From Owenia fusiformis (Eukaryota; Annelida; Polychaeta; Sabellida; Oweniidae), in contig CAIIXF020000005.1 of the NCBI GenBank assembly GCA_903813345.2, positions 13,519,375 through 13,583,374 of the forward strand: a stretch of 64,000 nucleotides of DNA, written 5' to 3'. A program made the position numbers and the translations under genes. The notes beneath the pieces were generated by a model. It did no database searches and had not been told where the DNA came from. It saw only the letters and a program-made list of their open reading frames with translations. Positions 34,765 to 47,579 of the stretch are shown piece by piece. Positions within the stretch are counted from its first letter, which is position 1, and the number at the start of each line of letters is the position of its first letter.

Positions 34765-37700
34765 ATGTCTCAGGGAACACCATGGATATCACCAACCCTC
34801 TTGTCCGAGAGAACAATACGGATATTGAGCATAGTGACGGTAGTATGTGGTGGTCTCAGCATCGTACTTGGTATAGTATCTCTTAACATTGGCGTAGGGA
34901 CGAGCGTTGGGGCAACGGCGTTACTCGCAGGGCCCTTTGTAAGTCTAGTCAGTAATATCTGATGTTTATTTGTGTGTTCATTGCTCATTGTTTGTTTGTT
35001 TGTTCATTCTTCGTATTTGAGCTTATATTACTAGTATTAATTACGATTGATTTTCACTTTAGAAGCCATACAATCTTACATTAATCTCTGGTACATAATC
35101 TCTTAAAAGAGAAGCCATTGGTGTCAGTAGCATTGACTATTAATCAGAGTCAGATGATGCTCCGATTGGTTCATTGAGTGCATTTGAGTTTGTGATTGAA
35201 TGAGTTCGAATGATATGAATGCAAAAACACGACATTGTGGAAACCACAGTCTCTACTATCCTCTTTCACAAGCTTTAGATAAAGAGAGACTCTGATAAGT
35301 AAGAATGTGTAAACAGGAGAAAGGCTTACCATTTAAGTCACTTCAACATTGTTTTTGAAAAATAGATGTCACCACCATTTGTGTGGATGAGACCCATTCT
35401 GATAACCAAATAGTCCAGACTGCTAGTATTCGCGAATAAACTATCGGGTTCACTATCGACTGACGGGTGACGATTTGATTGTTACTGGCTATATTATGGC
35501 CGATTCATTTAAATATGAATACTATTCATATGGATGAGTTGGCCATAAAATAGTTATTAAACCGTCAGGCATTAGTCAACAGTTGAATTAGTGAGTGCTA
35601 GTTCTGTAGTTATATCTTTGCTAGAAAGATGCTCGCAATAAATGGGAAAAGTGAATGAGTAGTTGAATGAGTGACAAGGTGAGGGCAGTGAGTGAGTAAA
35701 TTGAATGTACTACAGATAATTGAGTTTGAATATGGTGTCCATGAAGTCCCTTTACAATTACAAAATAAAGTCTGTCTAAGGTGTGAAGAGACTTTATAGA
35801 TACCCTGTATGTATCTATTTTCAGCTTCTTGTCGCTGGTTTGTTCGGAATTGTGTCCATGCACTCGAAAACACGATGCGCAGTAAGTTGTGTTAAATTCA
35901 AAGACTAAATGTGACATTTGATATCTTGCCAAATACCACAATGTTCTGAAAATCTTTTTCTGAAATGAGGTATTTAATAAGGCAATATAATAGAAGTTAT
36001 TGAAAAAGAGAACGTCTCTTTTATAGCCTATTTGTCAATTTAAAATCAAAGGATAAATTTAATCACAAAAAATCAGAATCACTGTCGAAACATTAGAAAA
36101 TGGGTTTTGACATGGAATAATGGGTAGAAAACTCTGTAAAGTTGTGTAGTTTTGTTCTTATCACTTGCTATGGCATCGTCTCCTTTCCTTTCTACTTTCT
36201 TAATCACGGACCTCTATCCTCTGGAGGTTCATGCTTTAAATTAACGAGGTGTCCTCAAAGAAGAATTTGATGGATATTTCACGATTTTCCGTCAATTGAA
36301 TTATCGAGTTAACGCCATTGTTTTCAAACCAAATAGACTAGGTAGTAAATAAACGAATCCCAGCGATCGAAGAACTATTAACCAAGGGGCTAATGCAATA
36401 AAACATCCTAGGAAATGGAGCATTTGGGACTTTGGTTGAATTACAATTCTTAAATTAACATTTAGCACCTACATTCAGACATTTGTTGCTGTATTTTACA
36501 CAGGGTGTCTCATTTAGCGCTCTGCTTGCCAGAATAAATTCTTGTAACAATGACGTTACAATATTAGCTTGTAATTTAAGTTTCTGGTTCTTCAAATCTT
36601 CCACTCGGTGGATTTTTATGACCAGAGTTCGTTGGTTGGAATTCGGCGTTCAGCGTCTGTAACAAATTGTCACAGTTTTGTAACCTTTTGCAACCATTTT
36701 AAAAAAATGTTTAGATGACAAATTCTTTATGTGAAAACACAGACATGTTGCATGGTTAAATCTATTTTTGGCATTATTTGTTACCATAGCAACGAATTAA
36801 GAGACTTAAAACATATTTGTGACAAAGCCTTAATTCAAGGAGTAATGGGGAGCTGGTTAGAGTGACCTTAAATTCACTCGATGATTGCCCATAGAATCGA
36901 TGTTACAAGTTTGCAAATGTGTTAGAATTTTGGGGGACAGAGAATTTAAGTCACTTGTTCACTTGTTTTGTGCGCGAACGCACTGGCGGATCTGGGGAGT
37001 GGCAGGGGCCCGCCCCCCCTTCCCTTGGGTGGACCCAGAAAAAAATTGAGCCCAAAAATTGAGCCTAATAAGGCCTTAAGGCCCCAAAAAGTGGGCATTT
37101 TTGGTTATAAATGGGCCTTCTAAGGCCTTATTTTTTATTTTTAGGCCAAATTTTGAAGAAAATGGGCCTCAAAATTTGGGGCCACTTTTTGGTTTTAGGG
37201 GCCCAAATTCTTTTTTCACAGACCAGAAGTTTGGGTCCCCCCTTTTTGGTTCCCAGCTCCGCCCCTGCGAACTTGTATAATCAAGGTACTCGAGGGTTCG
37301 TTCTCTTCCACGTAACATCTACTTGCAAGATTGAGTGTTAGGAATAAGGGGAATTATTTATTTTATTTTTTTATATACATTCTATTTATTCTGGCAGAAA
37401 GTTGAAAGCTAATCGTTTTCTTCGGATTACAATGTTTTTTTAACTTATCAACATGAATATAGGGTTGGGACCTCAAAACCACGGAATGCCGGAGCGGCAC
37501 CCTTGGGCAACTCTCTACAGAGCATTTCTTATACCCCCCTTATAAAATTTACAGGGGGTACTATAAGACATCTTTATATCTCAGGCACTAATAAAGATAA
37601 AGACTTGAAATTTTCAGGAAGTATTCTTAGTATGATGCTTCATCAGTATAGAGAAAATCAAGAAAAAATATTTATCCGTTGCTATAGCAACAGCTATAGA

Positions 37701-40700
37701 ACACTATTTGTTACCTTAGAAATGTATTATTTTGTGTGTTTTCATCATTTTCTTCATATTCTTGATTCTTAAACTCTCTGAAGCATAATAAGCATGATTA
37801 GAAGTGAAGATAAAATAATTCATCATATCATTTATGTAATATGTCTAATATTTCAGTTGCTATGGCAACACCACTTGATAATCAGGTTCTTACATTTCAC
37901 TTTCTTGAATGAGTATAAAGGTCGGGTCCAAAATAACACTTATGTGTTATGCTCTCTAGTTAAAGAGAGCTCCTTTAGAGGTAAATAGTCACATGAATTT
38001 AAAAAAAATGTATAACTTGTAGTTGTAGAACCCCTCCCCGCAGCCCCCAAAGTTTGACGATTGGTGAAAACTGGCAAAAAAAGTTCATTTTCTAGGTTCA
38101 AATTAAAAATGCATTGGGATGCAACACTTATTAATATTCAAGGAACATCTACTGACTTTTTCTGATATTAATAACAATATGAAGATTTTAATTATTAGAC
38201 AATGGGAAGTATTTTATTTGAAACATTTTAGAATCCTATCCCATAAAAAATGTTGAAAAGAGGGTGTGGTCAATTTTACCATTTTGCAGCATTTAAAGTT
38301 TGAAATAAATACAAACCAAGGCATTAAAACATCTTCAAATGTTACTTGACATTGATTCATGTATAACTTCTGTATAGGACACCAATTTTATATGTTGATT
38401 ATATGTTTTTAGTATCAGAATGAAATCCAATACAATCATACAGTAGAGACGTGCATACAATTCAGACATTGGAATCCTTTACAACCCATTTAGCAGAATC
38501 ATTCACAATTCAGAGCCAGGTGTTTGAAATGTTGATTATTTAAAACGACTAAATATGGCTTTCAATTGGTCAACCAAGCAGCAATATGCATTAAGTCTGA
38601 CCAGGTTTGCTATCGTTCATAGTTACAGGTGTGACGTTGCAGCCAACATTTGCTTCTCATTATTCGTGGACAGATCGTCAACTTGCCAATTATGCCAGAA
38701 ACGGTTTACTCCACACACAAGATACCAAAGATGCTACCTCACACGAGCGCACTCACTCACACTAGATACTTTCCACCACCTGGCTCTGATGCTCCATGAT
38801 TTTACAAGGATTCTTGTATATATTAAGATGATGAGAACTAAGAGTTTTTAAGGACCTTGCTGTAACTGCCTGTAAGGAGTCTTGAAAATTTGAAGACATC
38901 ATCTTTAATGATTTACATTAATCTTTTTAGCTACTGTTCAAACACCTGGCTCTGATTTATAGCTTAACAAAAACTGCCATTTGTTCAGATGAAGAGAATT
39001 AAGTGTTTTATATAATAAGAATTTTTGCCATGCTTTGCACATTGTATATGACGCTGCTGATTGAAAAGAAAAGGATAAGAAACGTACGGCCAAAATGACT
39101 GACCCAACATATCAGGATACAACTGTGCATGATGACCATCGACTTCTGGCTAATGAGATGAGTTGCTTATGTGTTGACTTTATGCCAATGTCCAGATTAT
39201 GCCAACCTCTCTATTATATGGTTACGTTTCATTAGATTTCATTATGATACATGTACTAAATATTAAACTTACGTATAGAACTGTACTCATTCATGATAAC
39301 CATCATACTGTGATTGCTCAGATGAGAAAAACTAATGGTTTTAATAATTAGACATTATGCCAATGTCGAGACTATGCCAACCTCTCTACTGCATAACATT
39401 AGATTTCATTATGATACATGTACTAAATATAAAACTTATATAAAGAACTGTATTCATTCATGATAGCCATCATAGTCTGATTGCTCAGATGAGAAAAACT
39501 AATGGTTGTAGTAATTAGACATTTTGCATGTCTAGACTATGCCAACCTCTCTACTGTATGATACCATTATTAGATTTCATTATGATACATGTAGTAAATA
39601 TAAAACTTACATATAGAACTGTACTCATTCATGATAACCATCATAGTCTTTGCTCAGATGAGAAAAAATAATAGTTGTGATAATTAGACATTATGCCAAT
39701 GTCTATACTATGCCAACCTCTCTACAGAGCATTTCTCATATCCCTCTAATAAAATCTACAGGGGGTACTATGAGACACCTTTATATCTCAGACACTAATA
39801 ATGATATTGACTTGAAATTTGCAGGGAGTATTCTTAGTATGATGTTCGATCCATATGACAAAAATTAAGAAAATATAAATTTATCCGTTGCTAAAGCAAC
39901 TGTAATAGAACACTATTTGTTACCTTGGAAATGCACTAAATACAAAATTAACATATAAAATTTAGTGTCCCATATACAAGTAATACATGAATCAATGTCA
40001 AGTAACATTTGAAGATGTTTTAATGCCTTGGTTTGTATCTATTTCAAACTTTAAATGCTGCAAAATGGTAAAATTGACCACACCCTCTTTTCAACATTTT
40101 TATGGGATAGGGTTCTAAAATGTTTCAAATAAAATACTTCCCATTGTCTAATAATTAAAATCTTCATATTGTTATATCAGAAAAAGTCAGTAGATGTTCC
40201 TTGAATACCAATAAGTGTTGCATCCCTATGCATTTTTAATTTGAACCTAGGAAATGAACGTTTTTTTGCCAGTTTTCACCAATCGTCAAACTTTGGGGGC
40301 TGTGGGGAGGGGTTCTTCAACTACAAGTTATACATTTTTTTACAAATTCATGTGACTATTTACCTCTAAAGGAGCTCTTCTTTACCTAGAGAGCATAACA
40401 CATAAGTGTTATTTTGGACCCGACCTTTATACTCATTCAAGAAAGTGAAATGTAAGAACCTGATTATCAAGTGGTGTTGCCATAGCAACTGAAATGTTAG
40501 ACATATTTCATAAATGATATGATGAATTATTCTATCTTCACTTCTAATCATGCTTATTATGCTTCAGAGAGTTTAAGAATCAAGAATATGAAGAAAATGA
40601 CGAAAACACACAAAATAATACATTTCTAAGGTAACAAATAGTGTTCTATAACTGTTGCTATAGCAACAGATTAATATTTTTTTCTTGATTTTCACCATGC

Positions 40701-43520
40701 AGATTGAGCATCATACTAAAAATACTTCCTGAAAATTTCAAGTTTTTATCTTTATTAGTGTCTGAGATATAAAGGTGTCTTATAGTACCCCCTGTAGATT
40801 TTATTAGGGGGGTATAAGAAATGCTCTGTAGAGAGTTGCCCAAGGGTGCCACTCCGGCATTCCGTGGTTTTGAGGTCCCAACCCTATATTCATGCTGAAA
40901 AGTTAAAAAAACATTGTAATCCGAAGAAAACGATTGATCCTCAAAATACCCTATATTTCTTCCAGACTAATTTCTTTATTTCAAATTGTAACAATAATCA
41001 CAAATACATAGGCGGCCTGTAAGGTACATTTTAAGCCACTTTTAAGATGATGGTTCACAAAGCTAGGTCGGCAAATGATCTGATAGTAATGATACTATAA
41101 TCACAATAGGTCACTAGACATATTTTTGATTTGGTCTTTGGTAAAAAGACCTATTGAATTTCCGAGGTCATTATGTTTCACCTTTACGTACGTGTTATCT
41201 TAGAAACGTGTAGCTTAACCTCCCCACTGTATATCTACGGCAACGAATTAGGAATTTTGAAACCATTTGTAACTAAGAGCATAAGAAGTCAGTCATAATG
41301 TAAACAAACTTAAGTATTTCAAAATACGGTCTGGTGCACAAATAACGAATGCCTAACATCCCCCGATTCAAGAATCACTGTCGAAATCCAGAACCACAAA
41401 AAGGAAACATTTCATTCATACGAAAGCCATTACATTTACAATAGTCCAAATTTTACTAAAATTGGTTACTTTGGCCACGAACCAAGGAACTCGTGCAGCT
41501 GATACTATACTAGTACTTGTATATATTCCAGAACAAAGTTTTGTTTATTACTTGATATTTCAACAATATTTGCACCGTACTTTGAATTTCAAAACAAGAA
41601 ACACTGGCGGATCCAGGGAGCTTCTGGATCCGCCAGTGTGAAACAAAGCATTGTTTCTATATCAGTTTTGAATTGCAGGTATTGACATTCTTTATCTTGT
41701 CTGTGATTGCCTGCTGTATGTGTATGGTTCTCGCAGTTGCGTGCGCAGTCTTCTTGAGGAAGGAGGTCGACGATGATACCACCTCAAAGGTAATTCGAAT
41801 AAATTAAATTTTGACATTTTTTTAATTGGTTTTCAAATTTTTCCGACATTCAGTTAAATTTTCCGCGAAACGTTTTGAACAAGCTTGCGAAAATAGAGGA
41901 TTGACGTAATGGCAAATTCGGCGTTTCAACCGATTGCATCTCTATGGTAACATGTGGATGTGTTTTTGAAAAAGAATTCTCATTGAGCTACAGACACACT
42001 CCACGATTTGCTCATTACGGTTTCAAATGATTCCAAATGAAAGATTACGAGGGGAGATAGAAAAGAAGGGGGACTAGCAAGATACGAGAGATTAAAATAC
42101 ATTCCAAATCGTTCAGAAACACTCGGACACGTTTACTCGTCCAAATCCACTTCACAATTTTTCAGTTCACCTCCAAAAACGTAAACAGGGGTGAAAACGT
42201 GTAACATTTTGAATCAAACGTACATGAAAAGAAATTGTATTTAACACAGAATGTTATCTTTCGTCGAACTTTGAGATAGGAAAATGGTTCACATATTTGA
42301 CCACCTCTCCTAAGTGACATAAAACCCAGATTTATTTATCCCAGGGAATTCAGTAAGTTAATGAAAGTGTGTATAAATCTCCGTTATAAGAAATCACCAT
42401 TGATCAGACGTCTCGTATGCCTACATGTATATAGTTGAATACAATGTTAAATCATTTTCGTCGCCAAGGGAGTTCAAAGGGTTAATATGAAGCTGTGCGC
42501 ATCCCCACGATTAGAAGTCACTCCAACCAGAATGGAGGCTGATCAACGTCTAAGCCACAACTGCCGTAAATTCCTAAAATCTTTAAGTGGATTAAAAGAA
42601 AGAGTTTTAAACAGACAATTTCAAACGTTTGTCTTGAGTGTCTAGAAACAATTCAGCAATTTAAGACTTTAACTTCGTAATTTAACAATTCCAACAAATG
42701 ATTGTCGAGAGTAAATCTTTATGTACATTGACAAACCCTCTCCAATCCCGCTCTATTTCATTGCAATTTTGTCGAGTCGCTTTTCTCAATCCTTGAACAG
42801 TTACAATTGCGACAATTTTTATTTTCCTCTCAATTTGTCTCAGTCTCTTTTACTTTAGATGAGTAGCACTGTACTTAATGATTAGGGGTAAATGATGAAA
42901 ATTACAAAGGTCTATACTAAACGTATTCGTTTATTTTGTAATTTTAGGGAGCAAAGGTGGCTGTTGATACTCTTCTCATATTGGCCGCCCTGACTGCGTT
43001 AGTGACGACACTCTGGGCATGCGCACTGTGTGCAATAGCGCTCAATATGGTCTGTGGGAAACAGGTAAAGGCCCCGTGTGCGAGTAAAGCGAGCCTGACA
43101 ATAATGACTCTGTTTGTTAATTGAAGATTCACACAATAAATAAGACCCATATGTTTAGAAAATTAAGAGAGGGCTTGACTAACTAGGCTCCTACTTCATC
43201 AATCATGCGCATATCGGCATGTTTTCTTATGACAATATGTCCAGTGAAGAAATTCTGTTTGAATACGTAAGAACAGAACAGTATACCATACCATGATACC
43301 AGTGAAGTTTGATTCACATTTGTAAACCCACTCCTTTTTAAAACCCCTATCACTTTGTATGTAGGAATTTCATATTTCCTTGCACATGTTTCAGATGGAT
43401 TCCGATGAGATGACTGCGAACAAAGGATTCGACAACCCTGGTAGCACAACCGTTGACAATGTTGAACAATCTAATCCCAAAGGACAGAAAACCGATGAGA
43501 ATATATTAGTCACTAGCTGA
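34765..43520 (+). CDS. Four-transmembrane CD20/MS4A-like protein, complete
   Basis: Five exons, all introns in phase 0: 34765-34938, 35825-35881, 41679-41789, 42948-43064 and 43395-43520; product 194 residues. Four hydrophobic segments are visible: about residues 19-43 (RILSIVTVVCGGLSIVLG), 46-72 (ending FGIVSM), 78-102 (VLTFFILSVIACC) and 118-150 (LLILAALTALVTTLWAC). The C-terminus is cytoplasmic, polar and acidic (MDSDEMTANKGFDNPG). Span count, size, short loops and the GxPF...G.FGI pattern at the second span resemble the MS4A/CD20-like family (PF04103), but other four-span families cannot be excluded. Members act as regulators of membrane receptors or channels (family knowledge, role here unknown). 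AATAAA occurs at 43618-43623. Intron 2 is 5.8 kb and holds the 3.5-kb foldback. Confidence 0.8.
36981..37268. mobile_element. Dispersed repeat, TGGCGGATC...CCGCCCCTG type
   Basis: Starts CACTGGCGGATCTGGGGAG and ends CAGCTCCGCCCCTGCG; the interior has many TTTTTGG and GGGCC runs. A similar left end (GCAGTGGCAGATCCAGGAG) is near 11980, and a mini palindrome with the same ends lies at 41601-41639. Non-coding. Confidence 0.5.
38510..38955. mobile_element. Nested inverted-repeat element, 446 bp
   Basis: Ends TCAGAGCCAGGTGTTTGAA and TTCAAACACCTGGCTCTGA are exact complements; a partial extra copy CACCTGGCTCTGATG is at about 38778. It sits in the centre of the 3.5-kb foldback. Confidence 0.75.
39183..39715. 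repeat. Tandem repeat, about 170-bp unit, three to four copies
   Basis: Each unit runs through GCCAATGTC, ACTATGCCAACCTCTCTA, TTAGATTTCATTATGATACATGTA, ATTCATGATA and TTGCTCAGATGAGAAAAACTA. Copies differ by small gaps and substitutions. Confidence 0.8.
41601..41639. repeat. Short perfect inverted repeat with 16-bp arms
   Basis: ACACTGGCGGATCCAG and CTGGATCCGCCAGTGT are separated by 7 bp. The arm matches the start of the dispersed repeat at 36981-37268, so this may be a much-reduced copy. It is 39 bp before exon 3 of the CD20-like gene. Confidence 0.8.
42460..42620. repeat. Dispersed repeat shared with 60475-60620
   Basis: Shared words: TCGCCAAGGG/TCGCCCTTGGG, GATTAGAAGTCACT(C/T)CAACCAG, GGCTGATCAAC and CTAAGCCA. 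About 70-75% alike over 150 bp by eye. Non-coding; family unknown. Confidence 0.5.
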
Positions 43521-43905
43521 TAGTGTTTTAAATGTGTTTGTTATTACTGATTACTGAATCAGTCAATGATCTTTCGAATACTAAGTCTGCTCGTTCGGTG
43601 TGTCAAAATACATATTAAATAAAAATAGAAATAAATGTTCAAAGACAACAGGTCAATCATAGTATCAGATGAAAGATCTAATTCGTGTTTTTAAACTTTG
43701 GTACCTTATTTTAATAAGAAGGTTGTAAAATACTGATTTGTGTGGTAGGGGTCAGTGGTATAGGGGAAGTATTTACAGCAAAAATAGATTAATTCATTTG
43801 CAGTATCATTAAATTGATTTATACTTACTGTTTGTCTCAAATTACTGCTGGTCTTGTTCTATTTTAATTGAGGTTTTCAGTACTTTTTCACATTTCCAGT
43901 TCGTA

Positions 43906-44500
43906 TACAGGGTGTCCCAAAGTATGCCCCCCCCCCATAGGCATACATATACCGATGTCTCCATTGTATGTGTCATATATCATTTTAAAGCTTATCCAAA
44001 CTTACGTTGATTTGCCAAGTATCATGGTTCAACTCACAAATGGTAAAAAATTACAGGCATTTCAAAACTTAGTGTTTTGTCAAAAATATAGTTCACTTCA
44101 GTTTCCCGGAAACAGCCCAGATCTGGATGGGACCAATTAAAATATTGGTGCGATTGTCGAAGACGGATATTGAGTTTTAAAAAGAGGACGTCGAGGGTAG
44201 ATTCTCCAAGAAAACTCTTTCACAATGCCTAAAAAGGTTTTATGAGGATTACAAAATGCCACGTCCCTATTTAAAGCACGTTTAAGGTCATATATGGAAA
44301 GCATTGCTGCTGATAACATGGGTTAGGGAGACACACCGAATTTTGGTGTAAAACTGACTTAAATTTTTACCAAACACTAAATTTTGACATGCCTGTAACT
44401 TTTTCCCTTTTTCCCGAAACATAATTTTGTGTTAAGAGTTTACGCATGAAACCTTCTGAAAGGACCAAATTAAGCTATACATACTGCATGTGAAAATATA
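43906..44500 (+). mobile_element. Decayed Tc1/mariner-type transposon remnant
   Basis: The left edge TACAGGGTGTCCCAAAGTAT is a common mariner-type terminus. Around 44105-44330 a broken + frame still shows PGNSPDLD (compare WPGNSPDLNPIE around the second Asp of Tc1/mariner transposases) followed by SLFKARLRSYMESIA, resembling the helix after the last catalytic residue. The rest of the transposase is gone and the surviving frame contains stops. The right terminus was not identified, so the end is approximate. Confidence 0.5.
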
Positions 44501-47130
44501 TTTTCTGGGATGTATTTATTTAACATTTTGATAATACTCGTATAGAGTATTTTTTCGAAATTATATTGTTTGCAAATTGTTAAGTAAACAGATCCAGTTG
44601 TAATTGCCATGGTCGTTTCATATCCTGGTGGAAAATATCCATCTAATCTAATCCTGCATATACTGTTTCTAATCTACTTCTAAGAGATATTAACTGAAAC
44701 ACAATTACAAGTGACTGGATTGTTTTTAGTTCACGTTGTGCTATTAAAACACAAGTGACTAGATTGCTTTCATTTCACTTTGTGCTGTACCCTGGTAATT
44801 CAAAATGACATTTTCTAACAATTTCATTAAACAGAGTGTTCTTGAATATTATATGCTTGGGTTTGACACCATATGTCCACCATGGCAATTTCTAGAGAGC
44901 ATAACGTAGCAGGAAAGGAGGCGCGACGATAGCATAGCCTTGTAGGAAAGGAGGCGCGACGATGCCAGATACCTGCCTATATTATGCTTGTATTATCTAA
45001 AACATTTTCTTAATCCACAGGGATTGAATACTTAAGACGTAAGACATGTCTGGATACCTAATTGCATTTAACATATCACTACAACTTGTTTTAGATAGAA
45101 GTAAATGGCGCTAATAAATATCATTAATAAAGTAAAGCGATGCCCAAATGGCCCTATTATACTCGTATGTCATTCTGATACTCATAGCATCTCTCTCTGT
45201 TGCATCTCCAGAAGGATAGAGATGGAGAGGGCGTGGCTTACCACATGCTCGTATGTGCTTTATGTTGCTCATCTTTAGACCCATTTCAATATAAAAGTGT
45301 GTGTCATCTCATAAATAAAAATTGTTAAAATATTGTACTGTTGGTACTTGATAAATGAAAGATTCTAAATATCCTACTTGGGATAATGTTTGCATTTAGA
45401 AATAGGATGTAATACGTTATGATTTTCCAAAAAATTCCAGTAAGATTGAATTAAGTATACAGAAATTATGAAATTATTATTTCATTTTCTATTGCCAATG
45501 TTGAATTAAGTTGTTGCGACGGCCATTTTGGAATCATAAATTGATAAATTCGAAATGGTTCTTTTTGTTTCTGTATTAATAATTTTTAGAGATTTTTAAT
45601 TTAGACAATTTTAAAATCCCAAGTGAGTAACAAAAGGTAAAACCAGCAGTCTCTCAGTTGTTTAAGAAATGCTGATTTGGAAAAAATGGATCCACAGTTT
45701 CTACAATTCCCGCCTTAGAATAGAGAACCGCAAGCTTTACATAAGACACTGATAAATCAGAATGGATATACATGTACTACTCAAAATATATAATTCATTT
45801 ATAAGTATTTTCTCAGTATCATATCTTTTCTTTCAATGTATCAACAGTATCAACTGCAGTTTTCCGATATTTTTTTTAGAAAGTAGCCTAGCAGAGTTGG
45901 CGGATTGATATGGTCCTGTAAGATCGTATTCAGTATTCTCCACGTTATCAAACCTAATATAACGCTAATTGGTATGTAATTTCCCATCATCAAAGTTCTT
46001 TATACTACGCTTACTACGGATTAATATCAATCTAAAGTTTGTAGAAGAAACTAAGCCAAATCCATAAAATATTTTTAATGGTTTCTTACAACAAACATTA
46101 AAATTATTTCTGCATGTAATTTTTATGAAGGTCTCAGGATGATAATTTAACTTTTGATGTGGATGTCCCAATCCTATTTCTAAATTGTGTGCTTTCAAGT
46201 TCAGGATTTGAATATACACGACGTCTTATGCAGTGAAATAGCGAGCACGATACGGTCCAGTTATTACCGTGACGTTCGACCGACCTTGGTGGTAGTGAAT
46301 GCACCAATTACACTTTAAATGCATGTTAGAAATAGACGCCTCTAGATATTATTGGCCCCTTTCCATTGGTATATAATGTGATGTAATGACATTTTTCTTA
46401 TTAGTTTTTAATGAGGATGATCTAAATTTATAGGTATGATAGTGTGGGATGTAAGATCGTAAGGTCTTTATGACCTCATCTATCGAAGTAGATTTTATGA
46501 CATTTCATCGGGATTTAATTATGAATGTCAGTTCTGAATAGGTAAATGCAACGGAGTCTTTGTAGAAATTCTAATGTAACTTGTTTGTACACCCCATTCT
46601 TAGGGTTCTTATTAGAAAGGCTAGATAGATCAAAGGATTATTTCTAAATGAAATTATGAATTGATGCTCATATTAGAGATGCGAAGTCACATTCTGTACA
46701 AAAGGTACTTTTTATTATGAAAATAAGTACATGTGCCAAGAGAAATCAAACAGAAATACAAAACACAACTAGAAAAAAGAACAACATCGAAAAAAGTTGT
46801 AGAATCACAAACGATGTTTCAGAATTAGTATCAATAAATCGACACTAAGAGATGTGATCCGTATCACCTGATCACGGCGTAGATTCATGTGTGTGATATT
46901 TTTTATAAAAAGAGATCTCATTTGAGCACCAACAGTCACTCACTGATGACATTCACAAATGATCCTATATGGATTAACGTCAAAATGCCATGACAGACTG
47001 AGATTATCAAATATCCCCATAACGATCCAAGCGCACTTTGAGGACATCTTGACACCTATTTTTAATCCATTAACTCCTTCATTCGAATTATCTGCCTCCT
47101 AACAAAGGCCCCCAGAACTCATACCTCCTT
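44501..47130. other. Intergenic, no gene seen
   Basis: A small direct repeat GGAAAGGAGGCGCGACGAT occurs twice at about 44912-44955. No splice-bounded coding exon is evident on either strand. Confidence 0.4.
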
Positions 47131-47135
47131 CTTCC

Positions 47136-47230
47136 ATCCTCCGAACGCAGGGCTCCAGACAGACCCCACCCAATATGTTCCTTCATTCGATCAATGAGGT
47201 ACGAGTTATGGAGCCCTGCGTTCGGAGGAT
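47136..47230. repeat. Inverted repeat with perfect 23-bp arms
   Basis: CATCCTCCGAACGCAGGGCT... on the left and its exact complement ending ...TGCGTTCGGAGGATG on the right, spacer about 49 bp. It lies about 30 bp beyond the stop codon of the minus-strand exon at 47263-47579, so it would be in that transcript's 3' UTR. Confidence 0.75.
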
Positions 47231-47262
47231 GCAGTCGAAGTGACGTCAGTTGTCCCATCTTG

Positions 47263-47579
47263 CTACGTTTCGCAGTCAGATTGGAAGACTGGGTTGACGA
47301 TTGCTCCAACCGGAAGTGACACATCCGGTTCGTCCGCCGCGTCAATATCAATAGTCTCTGTAGTGTCTGTATTCATGTCACTTCCTTCAGAAGATGTTTT
47401 AATTTTACAAATCCTCATGCAGAGCTTGCGTAAACAGCCACAACAGCAAAGTAAGATAATTGCTAAAACTGCGCAAGATATCGGAATGGCAATTCCGAGT
47501 CCATACCAGAACTGTTTTGAGTCTGTTATTGACGTTGTATTGCGATTAGAGCCAGATATGATATTATGAAACATCACTC
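47263..47579 (-). CDS. Terminal exon of a single-pass membrane protein (rest of gene not found)
   Basis: The exon follows a TGTTTCAG acceptor at 47580-47582, begins in phase with two leftover bases, and ends at a stop at 47263 after 104 complete codons. It encodes a short juxtamembrane region with two sequons (NRNTT), one strong membrane span (GLGIAIPISCAVLAIILLCC), a Cys/basic stop-transfer stretch (CCGCLRKLCMRICK) and an acidic Thr-rich cytoplasmic tail ending NPVFQSDCET. The layout is that of a type I receptor or adhesion protein. No upstream extracellular exons were recognised between here and 64000, so family is unknown. Confidence 0.6.

Larger units (their letters stand above)
37411..40935. 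mobile_element. 3.5-kb foldback element with about 1-kb inverted arms
   Basis: The left arm (37411 to about 38400) and right arm (about 39947-40935) are nearly identical inverted copies. The ends are AATCGTTTTCTTCGGATTAC and its complement; shared interior words include CACGGAATGCCGGAG, GCTATGGCAACACCACTTG and CATTGATTCATGTAT. The 1.5-kb centre holds another inverted-repeat element (38510-38955), a tandem repeat of about 170 bp (39183-39715), and a diverged third copy of part of the arm (39715-39960) in direct orientation with the left arm. No transposase-like frame. Located in intron 2 of the CD20-like gene. Confidence 0.8.

Noticed and set aside
37111-37341. Plus-strand open frame (MGLLRPYFLFLGQ...) as a small gene
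   Set aside because: It lies in a dispersed low-complexity repeat (36981-37268) and is built from TTTTTGG/GGCC runs; no splice or start context.
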